Of a stretch of DNA of 64,000 nucleotides, positions 32,300 to 41,308 are shown one piece after another; within the stretch, counting starts at the first letter, position 1, and each line of letters starts with the position of its first letter. The stretch lies in assembly GCA_033763735.1 (NCBI GenBank), contig JANRJY010000069.1:1-64000 (forward strand). The letters run 5' to 3'. Source of the stretch: JANRJY01 sp033763735 (GTDB taxonomy: Bacteria; Bacteroidota; Bacteroidia; Cytophagales; UBA9547). The notes under the pieces were generated by a model. The model did not search any database and had not been told where the DNA came from. It saw only the letters and a program-made list of their open reading frames with translations. The position numbers and the translations under genes are program-made.

Positions 32300-32338
32300 T
32301 ATGTTAATCTCATCTACAGGTAACTAATTCATGAAAAT

Positions 32339-33874
32339 ATGAAACGAAGAAATTTTTCTAAAAATGCTTTAACCGCAGTATTTGGAGCAACTGCTCTATC
32401 AGCAGCTGCAAAATCCGACAAAAAAACTGCTATTAATAGCAAAAAGGCATCGGTAAATATTATAGAATATGGTGCATTGGCTGATGGTAAGACCGTAAAT
32501 ACAAAAGCAATTCAAAAAGCAATTGATGACATGGCAGCAGAAGGAGGTGGAGTTATTAATATTCCTGCCGGAACATTTGTATCCGGATGCATCCAGCTCA
32601 AATCCAATATCACCTTGGATATCGCTCCGGGAGGTGTGCTTTATGCTTCCGGAAATATCGATGATTTTCCTGTAATCAAGCAAGATTACGAGCTTACAGA
32701 CACACACGGCAGACATTTAATCTATGCATCAAGAGCACAAAATGTATGTATTCGTGGAGGGGGAATCATCTATGGAAATGGACCCGCATTTTGGGAGCCC
32801 ATTATACCAAACACGTGGGTAAGAGCGAAGGAAAAAAGAGTACAACCGTTTTTGAAGTTTGACTATTGCACCAATTTCCGCATGGAAAATGTAACATTGG
32901 AAAATTCTCCGGGATGGACATGCAACCTCTACCTGTGCGATTATATTTGGATCAATCGCGTACAAATAAAAGACAATGAATATGGCCCAAACAATGACGG
33001 TTTTGATTTGGTAGGTTGCAGAGATGTAGTTATCAGCGATTGCCACATCGATTGTAGTGACGATGCCATTTGTTTTAAATCCACCAAAGGAAGTCGTTCC
33101 TGCGAACGAATCGTAGTGACCAACTGTATCATCCGTACCAAATGCGCTGCATTTAGAATTGGTGCAGAAACTTGGTATGATATGAAACAAATTACATTTT
33201 CAAATTCTGTTGTATATGAAAGTAGCAGAGCCATCGATATTGCCAACTACGATGGTGGAAATGTAGAAGATATTATGGTTTCTAACATTGTATGCGATTC
33301 AAACTCCGGAAATCCAATGAACCGACTCATTCACTTGGAGTTATTAAAGAGCCGTGGAGATTGGGGTGGTAATGTAGCCGGACCGGTAGGCAAAATGCGC
33401 AGAATCACCATTTCCAATATATCGATGATCTCTGATGGCAGGATTTTACTAACTGCAGCAGATGGTGGAATCTTGGAAAACATCACCTTACGTGATATTT
33501 TTATCACCCATCCCTGGATAGAAGATCCCGTTGCTGTTAAAGACAAATCAGATCAACTACAAGCATCAAACAATAACCCTGTGGCGCGTATTGCTCGCGC
33601 ATCTGTAGTGGTAGAAAATGCTAAAAATTTGTTCATCGACAATATCAATATCACTTGGCCAACAGGCAAAATACCTGCCGATTTCAAACCTAAATATGAA
33701 AACGGAGAACTTCTATTCGACCCTGTAAAACGAGGAGATAAAAGTGCAGATTTTCATGCTTTCTGGGGTAACGGTATTGAAAATGCCCTAATTAACATAC
33801 CGTTCGCCACTGCCTCCAAAGAAGGAATGCCTAAGACAGTAATCACAAATAGCAAAAACGTGAAAGAAAATTAA
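32339..33874 (+). CDS. GH28-family polygalacturonase-like enzyme 1 (Tat leader)
   Basis: A 511-residue right-handed beta-helix protein. The leader MKRRNFSKNALTAVFGATAL resembles a Tat signal. The Pectate_lyase_3-like start NIIEYGALADGKTVNTKAIQ is followed by helix coils. GH28 active-site acids are visible as Asn-Asn-Asp in NNDGFDLVGC (about 217) and Asp-Asp in CSDDAICFKST (about 239). The canonical GHG histidine motif is not obvious and AFRIGAETW lies in that region, so specificity may be for rhamnogalacturonan or another substituted pectin. Start ATG at 32339; it follows the preceding gene by 39 bp. It is paralogous to the enzyme at 39649. Confidence 0.85.
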   Translation: MKRRNFSKNALTAVFGATALSAAAKSDKKTAINSKKASVNIIEYGALADGKTVNTKAIQKAIDDMAAEGGGVINIPAGTFVSGCIQLKSNITLDIAPGGVLYASGNIDDFPVIKQDYELTDTHGRHLIYASRAQNVCIRGGGIIYGNGPAFWEPIIPNTWVRAKEKRVQPFLKFDYCTNFRMENVTLENSPGWTCNLYLCDYIWINRVQIKDNEYGPNNDGFDLVGCRDVVISDCHIDCSDDAICFKSTKGSRSCERIVVTNCIIRTKCAAFRIGAETWYDMKQITFSNSVVYESSRAIDIANYDGGNVEDIMVSNIVCDSNSGNPMNRLIHLELLKSRGDWGGNVAGPVGKMRRITISNISMISDGRILLTAADGGILENITLRDIFITHPWIEDPVAVKDKSDQLQASNNNPVARIARASVVVENAKNLFIDNINITWPTGKIPADFKPKYENGELLFDPVKRGDKSADFHAFWGNGIENALINIPFATASKEGMPKTVITNSKNVKEN

Positions 33875-33925
33875 TTTAAATCAATTATTTATGTTGCACT
33901 TATAAACCCTCAACCAATACCTTTA

Positions 33926-36193
33926 ATGAAAAAATACAATTCATTTTTAATTATACTTATATTTTTTTCCATAGTTGTAAAAGCACAAAGCAAATGGATT
34001 ACTGCATCTGATTTTGTTTCGCAACAGGAGGCATATATTTCCTTCAAAAAACAATCCAATATTGATATAATCCCCAAAAATTTAATTATAAAAATAGCCG
34101 CAGAAACACATTATTGGCTTTGGATAAATGATTCATTGCTGGTTCGAAATGGAGGTTTATTGCATCCTACTTGCCCTAATTGTATTAATTACGACGAAGT
34201 AAATATAAGTCCTTATTTGCGCAAAGGAACAAATATCATAGCTGTATTATTATACTATTCAAAAAGAATAAGCGCCAACCATATTCCCCAATTGCAACCT
34301 TTATTAAAAATGGATGGTTTCCCCTTCAACACCGACTGCACTTGGAAAGCATGGACTAATAAAAGCTATTTTAAAGTAAATGATGCAATTACAAATTACA
34401 GGCATGCCGTTTTAAATATTGGATACAATGCTTCAAAATCAACCAATTGGCAATCTGGTGATTACAACGATTATTTTACACCCAATGCCATAGAAGTCAA
34501 CCCTTCAATATCGCTGATTCCACGTACTGTTCCCATGTTCTTTTATAGTGATTTAATGAATTTTGACTCGCTCACATTTCAAAAAGATACTATAGTTGCT
34601 TCCTTGCCTAATAACATGCAATTTGTGCCTGTATTCGAAATTGAAGCTCAAAAATCTGGTGACACAATACAAGTGTTTTCAGAAACCTACAGCCTTGGCA
34701 ATAAGCGACATCACAATAGTATAAAACTATTTTACATTACTAAAAAGGGGTTGCAATCATTTGAAATGCCCCATTGGATATCGGGTGAAAAAGCCGTAAT
34801 GGTTTTGAACCCAAAAATTAAAGTTAGAAGATTTGAATATAGAAAAACAGGGTTGGATGCTTTTAATAATGCCTTTTTTTCTTGCAAAAACAAACAGCTA
34901 AACACACTTTGGGATAAGTCCAAACGTACTTTGGATGTTTGCACGCGTGATGTATTTATGGATTGCCCCGACAGAGAACGAACTCAATATGCCGGTGATG
35001 TGGCTAATATGATGATGCAATGTTTTTATGCAGCAGATTCCCAAGTAATACAATTAATTAAAAAGACATTAATTGGGCTAGCCAAATGGCAAAAAACCGA
35101 CTCTATTTTTGTAATGCCATATGGAGGCAATTTTCAAGAAGAAATGCCATTGCAATTACTATATCTGACTGGTTATCAAGGAATTTACCAATACCTTTTA
35201 CATTCAGGTGATATAAATACCATTCGTACTATTTATCCTTCAATTAAAAAATATCATGAACTATGGAAAGTACAACCTAATGGACTGGTATTGGCTCGCA
35301 AAAATGATTGGTATTGGTCGGATTGGGGCACAAATATCGATGAATATACAATGGAAAATATGCTATATGCAGGTGCATTGAAAAGCGATGCGCAATTGGC
35401 ACTCCAATTAGGCTATCTATCAGAATATGAAAAATATACAAAGCAATATGAAGCATTAAAATTGGCAATAAAAGCATCCCTGTGGGATGGACAAGGTTTT
35501 AAATCGCCCAATTTCAAAGGTACTTATGACGATAGAGTGAATGCTCTAGCAGTGGTAATGGGAATTGCTGATTCCACACAATATTCTAAAATAAATAATA
35601 TTTTCAAATCTTCTGTGTATGCAAGTCCTTATATGGAACGCAATATACTGGAAGCGCTTTTTCAAATGGGATACTCCAAAGAGGCCGTTGAGCGAATGCT
35701 GCTTCGGTACAATCCCATGATTCAATCAAAAAACACAACCCTTTGGGAGCTTTGGACATATAATAATCCACAAAAAACCACAGCAACATATAATCACGGT
35801 TGGTCAGCCGCTCCTGCACATATATTACCTATGTATATAGGGGGATTGAGACCTACAAGTTTGGGTTTTAAATCCTTTCAAATAAAACCGGATACCACAT
35901 TTTCAAATGCTCTTACATATGCCATTCAATCAAAATATGGAATAATACACGTTCATTCTGATTTTGAAGATTGGCAATATCTGCTCGAAGTTCAAATACC
36001 TAAAGGTACAGAAGCCAATATTTGTATACCCAAAAAATATTATAAAAATATGCTTAAAGTGAATGGTAATGTTGTGATGAACACCATGAACAGACGTAAC
36101 ATGATGTATTTAAAACTTAATAAGATAAACGAAATCAAAGATTATTATTCAATAATACTGCCAGAAGGAAATTGGCTCATTGAAGTATTCTAA
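33926..36193 (+). CDS. GH78-like alpha-L-rhamnosidase (six-hairpin glycosidase)
   Basis: A 755-residue secreted protein (signal peptide MKKYNSFLIILIFFSIVVKA). An N-terminal beta-sandwich part (about 25-300, with WLWINDSLLVRNGG) precedes the (alpha/alpha)6 domain. The GH78 signature MDCPDRERTQYAGDVANMM lies near residue 344, where the carboxylates bind rhamnose, and KNDWYWSDWG near 460. The C-terminal beta domain has a typical TTATYNHGWSAAPAHILPMY start. It should release L-rhamnose from rhamnogalacturonan or flavonoid glycosides. Together with GH28 enzymes on both sides this supports pectin degradation. Confidence 0.85.
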   Translation: MKKYNSFLIILIFFSIVVKAQSKWITASDFVSQQEAYISFKKQSNIDIIPKNLIIKIAAETHYWLWINDSLLVRNGGLLHPTCPNCINYDEVNISPYLRKGTNIIAVLLYYSKRISANHIPQLQPLLKMDGFPFNTDCTWKAWTNKSYFKVNDAITNYRHAVLNIGYNASKSTNWQSGDYNDYFTPNAIEVNPSISLIPRTVPMFFYSDLMNFDSLTFQKDTIVASLPNNMQFVPVFEIEAQKSGDTIQVFSETYSLGNKRHHNSIKLFYITKKGLQSFEMPHWISGEKAVMVLNPKIKVRRFEYRKTGLDAFNNAFFSCKNKQLNTLWDKSKRTLDVCTRDVFMDCPDRERTQYAGDVANMMMQCFYAADSQVIQLIKKTLIGLAKWQKTDSIFVMPYGGNFQEEMPLQLLYLTGYQGIYQYLLHSGDINTIRTIYPSIKKYHELWKVQPNGLVLARKNDWYWSDWGTNIDEYTMENMLYAGALKSDAQLALQLGYLSEYEKYTKQYEALKLAIKASLWDGQGFKSPNFKGTYDDRVNALAVVMGIADSTQYSKINNIFKSSVYASPYMERNILEALFQMGYSKEAVERMLLRYNPMIQSKNTTLWELWTYNNPQKTTATYNHGWSAAPAHILPMYIGGLRPTSLGFKSFQIKPDTTFSNALTYAIQSKYGIIHVHSDFEDWQYLLEVQIPKGTEANICIPKKYYKNMLKVNGNVVMNTMNRRNMMYLKLNKINEIKDYYSIILPEGNWLIEVF

Positions 36194-36234
36194 AAAAAGT
36201 TCTAACTCACTAATTCACCAACCCAGTCCCTCAC

Positions 36235-37611
36235 ATGTCTCATATCTCACATTCTCTCAAAGCTGGTTACGTAGCTTTCGGAACACAGTTTTACGAACCT
36301 AAGAACCTTATTGATATTTCTGCCAGAGCGGAAAAACAACTCAAGGATGCTGGGTTGGAATTATTGCATGCCGGAGTCGTTTATGGAGAAACGGAATTGC
36401 CAACAAAGGCGATAGAATCTCTAAAAAAGCAAGAATTCGATTTTCTTTTTGTAAATATTGTTAATTGGATTGATACCCGAGGCGTCTTCAGAGTACTCCA
36501 TGAATTCAGAAATGTACCGATGATTCTCTATTCATTTGGTGGATTTACCGCCAAAGAAGGGGAATTCGGATACAAAGCCGGTACCTTGATTTCTCCCGCT
36601 GCAGGAGCAGGATCTACCTCTCTTCGCTATACGATGGAACAATGGGGCATCAAATTCAGCTATTTATTCAACGGACCTGACCAGCCGATGGATATCAAAG
36701 GAATATTGAATTTTGCAAAGGCAGCACATGTGGCCAAAAAATTAAAACACGCTCGTTTGGGTATGTTTGGGTTCAATGATATGGGGTTATATTCTACCAG
36801 TTATAACCCTACCCGTATGCGTGATCAATTAGGCATTGAAGTAGAAAGTGTAGATCTGCTCCAATTAAAAAACAAAATGGAAAGCATTCCGGATGCGGAA
36901 GTAAGAGCAGAAACTGCCCGTGTATCCAAAGACTGGGAATATCCTCTGGGAAATCCACAACCGGAAACCATCGAAAAAGCAGTGCGCATGTATATGGCTA
37001 CTGTCAAAATTTGTGAAGAAAAAGGCTTCGATGCGGTTTCATACAAATGTGTAGAAGGTGTCGATCAGGAAATGGGGTTGGTGCATGCTATTCCTGCCAG
37101 CTTAGTCAACAGTGCCGGTTACCCTTATATCGATGAAAATGATTTGGGAAATCTGGCGGCAGAACTTATGTTAAAATGGCTAACCAACCAACAAACGATG
37201 TTCATTGAACATTACGAACACCATCCGGAATATATTTTGCTAGGGGAAGATGGCTATTGTCCTTTTGATTTTGTAGAGGGTAAAGTGCAAATTAAAAAAA
37301 TTTCCACGGTGCTTTTGGAAGGTATTGTACAGTGCAGCAACATGAAAAAAGGACGCTATACTATGGCTTGTCTGCAAGAAAATTATGATGGCTATCAAAT
37401 GCAAATTGTGACAGGAGAAGGCAAAGAACGCCCACAATGGGTAGAAATGGGTGTGCCATTACCTAGCTGGCCTAGCATTAAATTTTATCCGGATATTACG
37501 GTTAGACAAGTATTGGACAAAGTGCAGTCTCAGCATTACGCATGCGTAATGGGTGATCACGCGGATGTTTTAAAAGAATTATGTAAGTTGTTAGGAATAA
37601 AAATTTTATAA
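36235..37611 (+). CDS. L-fucose/L-arabinose isomerase-family protein
   Basis: A 458-residue cytosolic protein of the FucI/AraA-like fold: VAFGTQFYEPKNLI, DFLFVNIVNWIDTRG, AGAGSTSLRYTMEQWGIKFS, ARLGMFGFNDMGLYS and FDAVSYKCVEGVDQEMG (acid likely binding Mn). A C-terminal beta part follows with VLLEGIVQCSNM. Family members convert aldoses to ketoses. With the FGGY kinase at 21860 and the aldolase at 24287 it completes an isomerase-kinase-aldolase trio, as used for L-fucose, L-rhamnose and D-arabinose. The exact sugar is not decidable. The first codons (MSHISHS) arise from a TCACATGTCTCA repeat, and the real start could be slightly further in. Confidence 0.8.
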   Translation: MSHISHSLKAGYVAFGTQFYEPKNLIDISARAEKQLKDAGLELLHAGVVYGETELPTKAIESLKKQEFDFLFVNIVNWIDTRGVFRVLHEFRNVPMILYSFGGFTAKEGEFGYKAGTLISPAAGAGSTSLRYTMEQWGIKFSYLFNGPDQPMDIKGILNFAKAAHVAKKLKHARLGMFGFNDMGLYSTSYNPTRMRDQLGIEVESVDLLQLKNKMESIPDAEVRAETARVSKDWEYPLGNPQPETIEKAVRMYMATVKICEEKGFDAVSYKCVEGVDQEMGLVHAIPASLVNSAGYPYIDENDLGNLAAELMLKWLTNQQTMFIEHYEHHPEYILLGEDGYCPFDFVEGKVQIKKISTVLLEGIVQCSNMKKGRYTMACLQENYDGYQMQIVTGEGKERPQWVEMGVPLPSWPSIKFYPDITVRQVLDKVQSQHYACVMGDHADVLKELCKLLGIKIL

Positions 37612-37639
37612 TTTTGTCTAAACAAAAATTACATATAAA

Positions 37640-38812
37640 ATGAAAAAATCGTGTTTTAGCTATATTTATTTATTCATTGTTTTCAATTCGAGTTGTCTGT
37701 TAAGTCAGCCAAATGACCAGTTTAATAAAATCTTGGACCGCGTTATTAAAGCCAATAATGCAGTTTATAATGCATATTATATCTACAGTCAAAAAACAAT
37801 TATGTCAGGTCAAGATGATTCAGTAAGCAATTTCAAAGGGGAGTGTTGGTTCGTAAAAGATTCATCGGACAAACTATTTAATGCCAGATTTCATACCAAG
37901 TTTATTGCCACTAATATGAACACCGAGTTTTATTATGATGGTCAAAAATCATATGAAATTAATCATGATAACAAAACTATCACAATAACTAATCCATTTG
38001 AATTTGAGTTGAATTTCCATAATCCATCAAAAACAAGAATGGCATCAATGCCTTTACGAGATGAATATATTGTTTCTAACTTTATTCAAAATCAATTTTC
38101 TAAGAATATTGTTGGAGTTTGGATTAACGAAGATGATAAATTTTATGCGCTTCGCTCACTATCAAAAGATACTGTTTTTGGGGAATGTGAATACGAAATT
38201 AAAGTAGATAAGAAGACCTTTCTAATTAATGAGTTTTTAATAAAATGGAACAGTTTTGGCAACATTATGTTGAATAAAATAAGCGTTTCATTTGTTTCTA
38301 TAAATCAGAAGAATGTTGAGCAGAAAACTCGATTTATAAAGAGTAGTTTTCCCTCATATCAATCCATCAATTACAAGGACCCTTCATTGTCACAAAATAC
38401 AGTTGTCAAAAAATACAACAAAGGAAGCGTGATTGACACAGTATACCTCAAAAAGGTATTAGGAATACAAGGAGTTAATAAAAATTATTTGTTATTAGAT
38501 TTTTGGGAAGTGTGGTGTGGTCCATGCATTACTGCTTTTCCTAAAGTCAATAATCTAAAGGAAAAATATAAATCAAAAAACTTAGAAATATTTGGGGTAA
38601 CTACTGGATTGAAGTCAAAAGTTCAAAAAATAATTGATGATGGAAAAATTAAATACAGAAATAGAATTGTGGACAAATCAGTTCACAATGAACTTGAAGT
38701 GAGAGGCTTTCCTACCTACATTCTCGTATCACCTGACGGTAAAATTATAGAATATTCAGAAGGAGACATAGATCCAATTGAAGCTTCTCTTACAAAGATT
38801 TTCAATCAATAA
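37640..38812 (+). CDS. Secreted thioredoxin-like (TlpA/ResA-type) protein
   Basis: A 390-residue protein with a signal peptide (MKKSCFSYIYLFIVFNSSCL). A ~240-residue N-terminal domain of unknown function is rich in Tyr/Phe/Asn. The C-terminal thioredoxin domain (about 270-390) has the active site WEVWCGPCITAF near residue 290 and a cis-Pro segment GFPTYILVSPDG. Such TlpA-like proteins keep cysteines reduced in the periplasm. The long N-terminal part is common in Bacteroidetes and uncharacterised. It follows the isomerase gene by 28 bp but has no evident role in sugar use. The 38813-38915 spacer holds the first RAYT-type palindrome. Confidence 0.85.
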   Translation: MKKSCFSYIYLFIVFNSSCLLSQPNDQFNKILDRVIKANNAVYNAYYIYSQKTIMSGQDDSVSNFKGECWFVKDSSDKLFNARFHTKFIATNMNTEFYYDGQKSYEINHDNKTITITNPFEFELNFHNPSKTRMASMPLRDEYIVSNFIQNQFSKNIVGVWINEDDKFYALRSLSKDTVFGECEYEIKVDKKTFLINEFLIKWNSFGNIMLNKISVSFVSINQKNVEQKTRFIKSSFPSYQSINYKDPSLSQNTVVKKYNKGSVIDTVYLKKVLGIQGVNKNYLLLDFWEVWCGPCITAFPKVNNLKEKYKSKNLEIFGVTTGLKSKVQKIIDDGKIKYRNRIVDKSVHNELEVRGFPTYILVSPDGKIIEYSEGDIDPIEASLTKIFNQ

Positions 38813-38862
38813 TACGAATGATAATTTCAGATTATTTAATTTCAAGAATCAATTTAATATTG

Positions 38863-38895
38863 AGATTTGACAACTTTTTAAAAGTTGTCAAATCT
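38863..38895. repeat. Perfect 33-bp palindrome upstream of RAYT (REP-like element)
   Basis: AGATTTGACAACTTTT (38863-38878) and its exact reverse complement (38880-38895) flank a single central T. It lies 21 bp before the RAYT reading frame. Related palindromes occur at 39134, 39560 and 41254, as expected for REP elements mobilised by a RAYT transposase. Confidence 0.8.
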
Positions 38896-38915
38896 ATTGT
38901 GAATAAAAATTAAAC

Positions 38916-39554
38916 ATGGCTAAAACAATTCATTATTACACGTAACTTGAACCAGAATGCTTCTATCATATCTACAACAGAAGTGTAGATAGGAAACCTA
39001 TGTTTCACAATTCAGGTAATTATGTTTATTTCTTAAAAAAATATGATGAATACCTTTCTCCTGTATTGGATACGTATGCATATTGTTTGCTGGGCAATCA
39101 TTTTCATTTATTAGTTCGCATTAAACCAATTTCAGATTTGACAACTTTTAAAAAGTTCGATCATTCGAAGTTACTAAATCTAACTGCTCATGATATAGTT
39201 AGCCATCAATTTCGCAAGTTTTTCCAATCCTATTCGATGGCTTTTAATAAGCAAAGCAACAGGATTGGCACACTCTTTCAAACACCATTCAAAAGAGCAG
39301 TAGTAAATAATGAGCAGCATTTTAATAATTTGGTGTATTACATTCACACCAATCCAAAGCGTCATGATTTGGTTGACGATTTTAAAGATTGGGAATGGAG
39401 TAGTTATGAAAGAATATTAATTGAAAAGCCAACTAAATTAAAAAAGAATGAAGTATTAAATTGGTTTGGGAACAAAAATGAATTTGTAAAATTCCATGGA
39501 CAAAACCAGAAATTAGAATCAAATGACAAAATGTTTATTGAGGATGATGATTGA
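38916..39554 (+). pseudogene. REP-associated tyrosine transposase (RAYT, Y1/TnpA-REP family) with in-frame stop
   Basis: From ATG 38916 the frame reads MAKTIHYYT and then TAA (38943-38945). It continues LEPECFYHIYNRSVDRKPMF, the normal RAYT N-terminus. The HUH metal-binding motif is NHFHLLVRI (39099-39125), then HQFRKFFQSYSMAFNKQSNR and GTLFQTPFKRAVV, and the family tail YYIHTNPKRHDLVDDF. RAYTs are single-strand transposases related to IS200/IS605 TnpA that move REP palindromes. Translation could restart at ATG 39000 and keep the HxH, but would lose the early HIYNR segment. The gene is best read as recently inactivated by one nonsense change. It interrupts a carbohydrate gene run, on the same strand. 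Confidence 0.85.
39134..39157. repeat. REP-like half-palindrome inside the RAYT coding sequence
   Basis: AGATTTGACAACTTTT (39134-39149), identical to the left arm of the palindrome at 38863, is followed by AAAAAGTT and then diverges. It is read in frame as SDLTTFKKF, between the HxH motif and the HQFRKFF block, a region where RAYT proteins vary in length. Confidence 0.65.
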
Positions 39555-39559
39555 TTTAG

Positions 39560-39579
39560 GATTTGACAACTTTCAAATC
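39560..39579. repeat. Shortened REP-like palindrome downstream of RAYT
   Basis: GATTTGACAACTTTCAAATC keeps GATTTGA and TCAAATC arms around a 6-nt centre, 5 bp after the RAYT stop. It looks like the 33-bp palindrome with an internal deletion. Confidence 0.65.
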
Positions 39580-39648
39580 TCTGTAAACTTCAAAAAATAA
39601 AAATAGTGTAGCTTTGGGCTTTCATTCGTACAACAAATAATTATAAAA

Positions 39649-41208
39649 ATGCAAAAAAAGTTATTCATTTTCTTCGTGACCGGATTAATATCCGTTTCAT
39701 CCTTTGCCCAAAAAGTTTTGGACATTACTTCATTTGGAGCCATTGCTGATGGTAAAACGGTCAATACCAAAGCCATCCAAAAAGCAATTGACTCTTGTAG
39801 TAAGTTGGGTGGTGGTAAGGTGTATTTCCCCAAAGGTACATTCATTACCGGTGCGCTGAAACTCAAAAGTTATGTGAATTTAAATTTTGAAACAGGTGCT
39901 GTCCTGAAAGGTAGCTCCAATGTGGATGATTATAAATTGGATGGAATTACAAGAGGTATGTTTTATGGAGAAAATCTGACTGATGTAGCTATCACCGGGG
40001 AAGGAGAAATCAATGGAAATGCCGTAACTTTTTTCAACCCTTCAAAAATGCACACTTATATCGATTTTGATAAAAAATATGTGCGTCAAGGTCAAGCATT
40101 TTTTGATGCTTTGAAACCAACAGATGGACCAATGTTTTATGAAAAAAGACCGGATATGGTATGTGTAATCATGCACTCCGAAAATGTAAAATTGGAAGGT
40201 GTTCGATTTGTAGACGCACCAACCTGGACGATTCGTATTGGTGATTGCCAAAATGTAGTGGTGAATGGCATTTCTATACTTAATAATGTACTTGTACCCA
40301 ATAGCGATGGAATTCACATTACCATATCGCGCAATGTAAGAGTATCCAATTGCAATGTAGAGGCGGGAGATGATGCACTAATCGTGAGTGGATTTGGAGA
40401 CGAAATTAACATTGATAATGCATCGTATGGTACGGTTAAAAAAACCTATACCTATGGAAATAAAACCGGAATGGCCGAGAATATAGTAGTTACCAATTGC
40501 ATATTGCGTTCATTCTCAGCAGGAATCAGGATTGGATATGGAAGAGGAAATATGCGTAACCTCATTTTTTCAAATATAGTTATTCATAACTCCAACAGGG
40601 GTATTTTGATGAACGCTCGCGAAAAGGGAAGTATCGAAAATGTAGTATTTGATAATTTCCTTGTGGAAACCAAACATCAAGGTGGTACTTGGTGGGGACG
40701 AGGAGAACCAATTCACATTTCTTCATTCCCTATTACCAAAGACTCAGTAAATGGTACCATCAAAGATATTAATTTCAAAAACTTCAAAATTAAGTCTGAA
40801 ACAGGTATTGTAGTTTGGGCAAATGAAATGGGAAAGGTAAGTAACATAGGTTTCGATAACATCAATTTGCAAATCTCGAATGGTAAAAATGTCGCAGCAT
40901 TTGGTGGAAATATTGATTTGCGTCCAACCCCTGACTTTGCAACGAATATTTTCAAAAGAGATCTTCCTGCTATTCTTTTCAATAACATCGATCAGGTACG
41001 TATGAATGCCGTTAATGCTAAATTTACAGGCACAGTACCCGATTTCTATACCAATGGATTAGAGGTTGTTAATAGCCAGAATTTCTCGATTACATTTAGC
41101 AATTTCTCCTCATCAGCTTCCAAATTTCCGGCTGCATTGGTGACCAAATCAAAAAATATCGATTTTAAAAATAATTCGGTTTTTGAAATTAAGACCTTAG
41201 ATAAATAA
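39649..41208 (+). CDS. GH28-family polygalacturonase-like enzyme 2
   Basis: A 519-residue secreted beta-helix enzyme with a Sec signal peptide (MQKKLFIFFVTGLISVSSFA). The N-terminal SFGAIADGKTVNTKAIQKAI is nearly the same as in enzyme 1. Active-site acids: VPNSDGIHI (about 217) and AGDDALIVS (about 240). An additional loop is GYGRGNMRNLIF, and a GGTWWGRGEPIHISSF region lies near 345. The acid positions are the same as in the paralogue at 32339, though leaders differ (Sec against Tat-like). Together they suggest exo- or endo-attack on differently substituted galacturonans. Confidence 0.87.
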   Translation: MQKKLFIFFVTGLISVSSFAQKVLDITSFGAIADGKTVNTKAIQKAIDSCSKLGGGKVYFPKGTFITGALKLKSYVNLNFETGAVLKGSSNVDDYKLDGITRGMFYGENLTDVAITGEGEINGNAVTFFNPSKMHTYIDFDKKYVRQGQAFFDALKPTDGPMFYEKRPDMVCVIMHSENVKLEGVRFVDAPTWTIRIGDCQNVVVNGISILNNVLVPNSDGIHITISRNVRVSNCNVEAGDDALIVSGFGDEINIDNASYGTVKKTYTYGNKTGMAENIVVTNCILRSFSAGIRIGYGRGNMRNLIFSNIVIHNSNRGILMNAREKGSIENVVFDNFLVETKHQGGTWWGRGEPIHISSFPITKDSVNGTIKDINFKNFKIKSETGIVVWANEMGKVSNIGFDNINLQISNGKNVAAFGGNIDLRPTPDFATNIFKRDLPAILFNNIDQVRMNAVNAKFTGTVPDFYTNGLEVVNSQNFSITFSNFSSSASKFPAALVTKSKNIDFKNNSVFEIKTLDK

Positions 41209-41215
41209 AATTAAT

Positions 41216-41284
41216 CTGATTTGTCAACTATTAGTAAGTGTCATGTTTTTTCTGATTTGTCAACTTTTTATAAGTTGACAAATC
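41216..41284. repeat. Pair of REP-like elements after the second GH28 gene
   Basis: CTGATTTGTCAAC occurs at 41216-41228 and again at 41252-41264. The second copy forms a perfect 13-bp inverted repeat, GATTTGTCAACTT (41254-41266) with AAGTTGACAAATC (41272-41284), around TTTAT. It differs from the 38863 palindrome by GTCAA in place of GACAA, so it may be a diverged subfamily, or it may serve as a terminator. Confidence 0.7.
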
Positions 41285-41308
41285 TCACCATCAAAAAGTA
41301 TACTATAT

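Noticed and set aside
41216..41284. Simple transcription terminator for the second GH28 gene
   Set aside because: The hairpin lacks a following T-run, is duplicated as CTGATTTGTCAAC, and resembles the RAYT palindromes, so a REP-like element is the better explanation, although it may still slow transcription.
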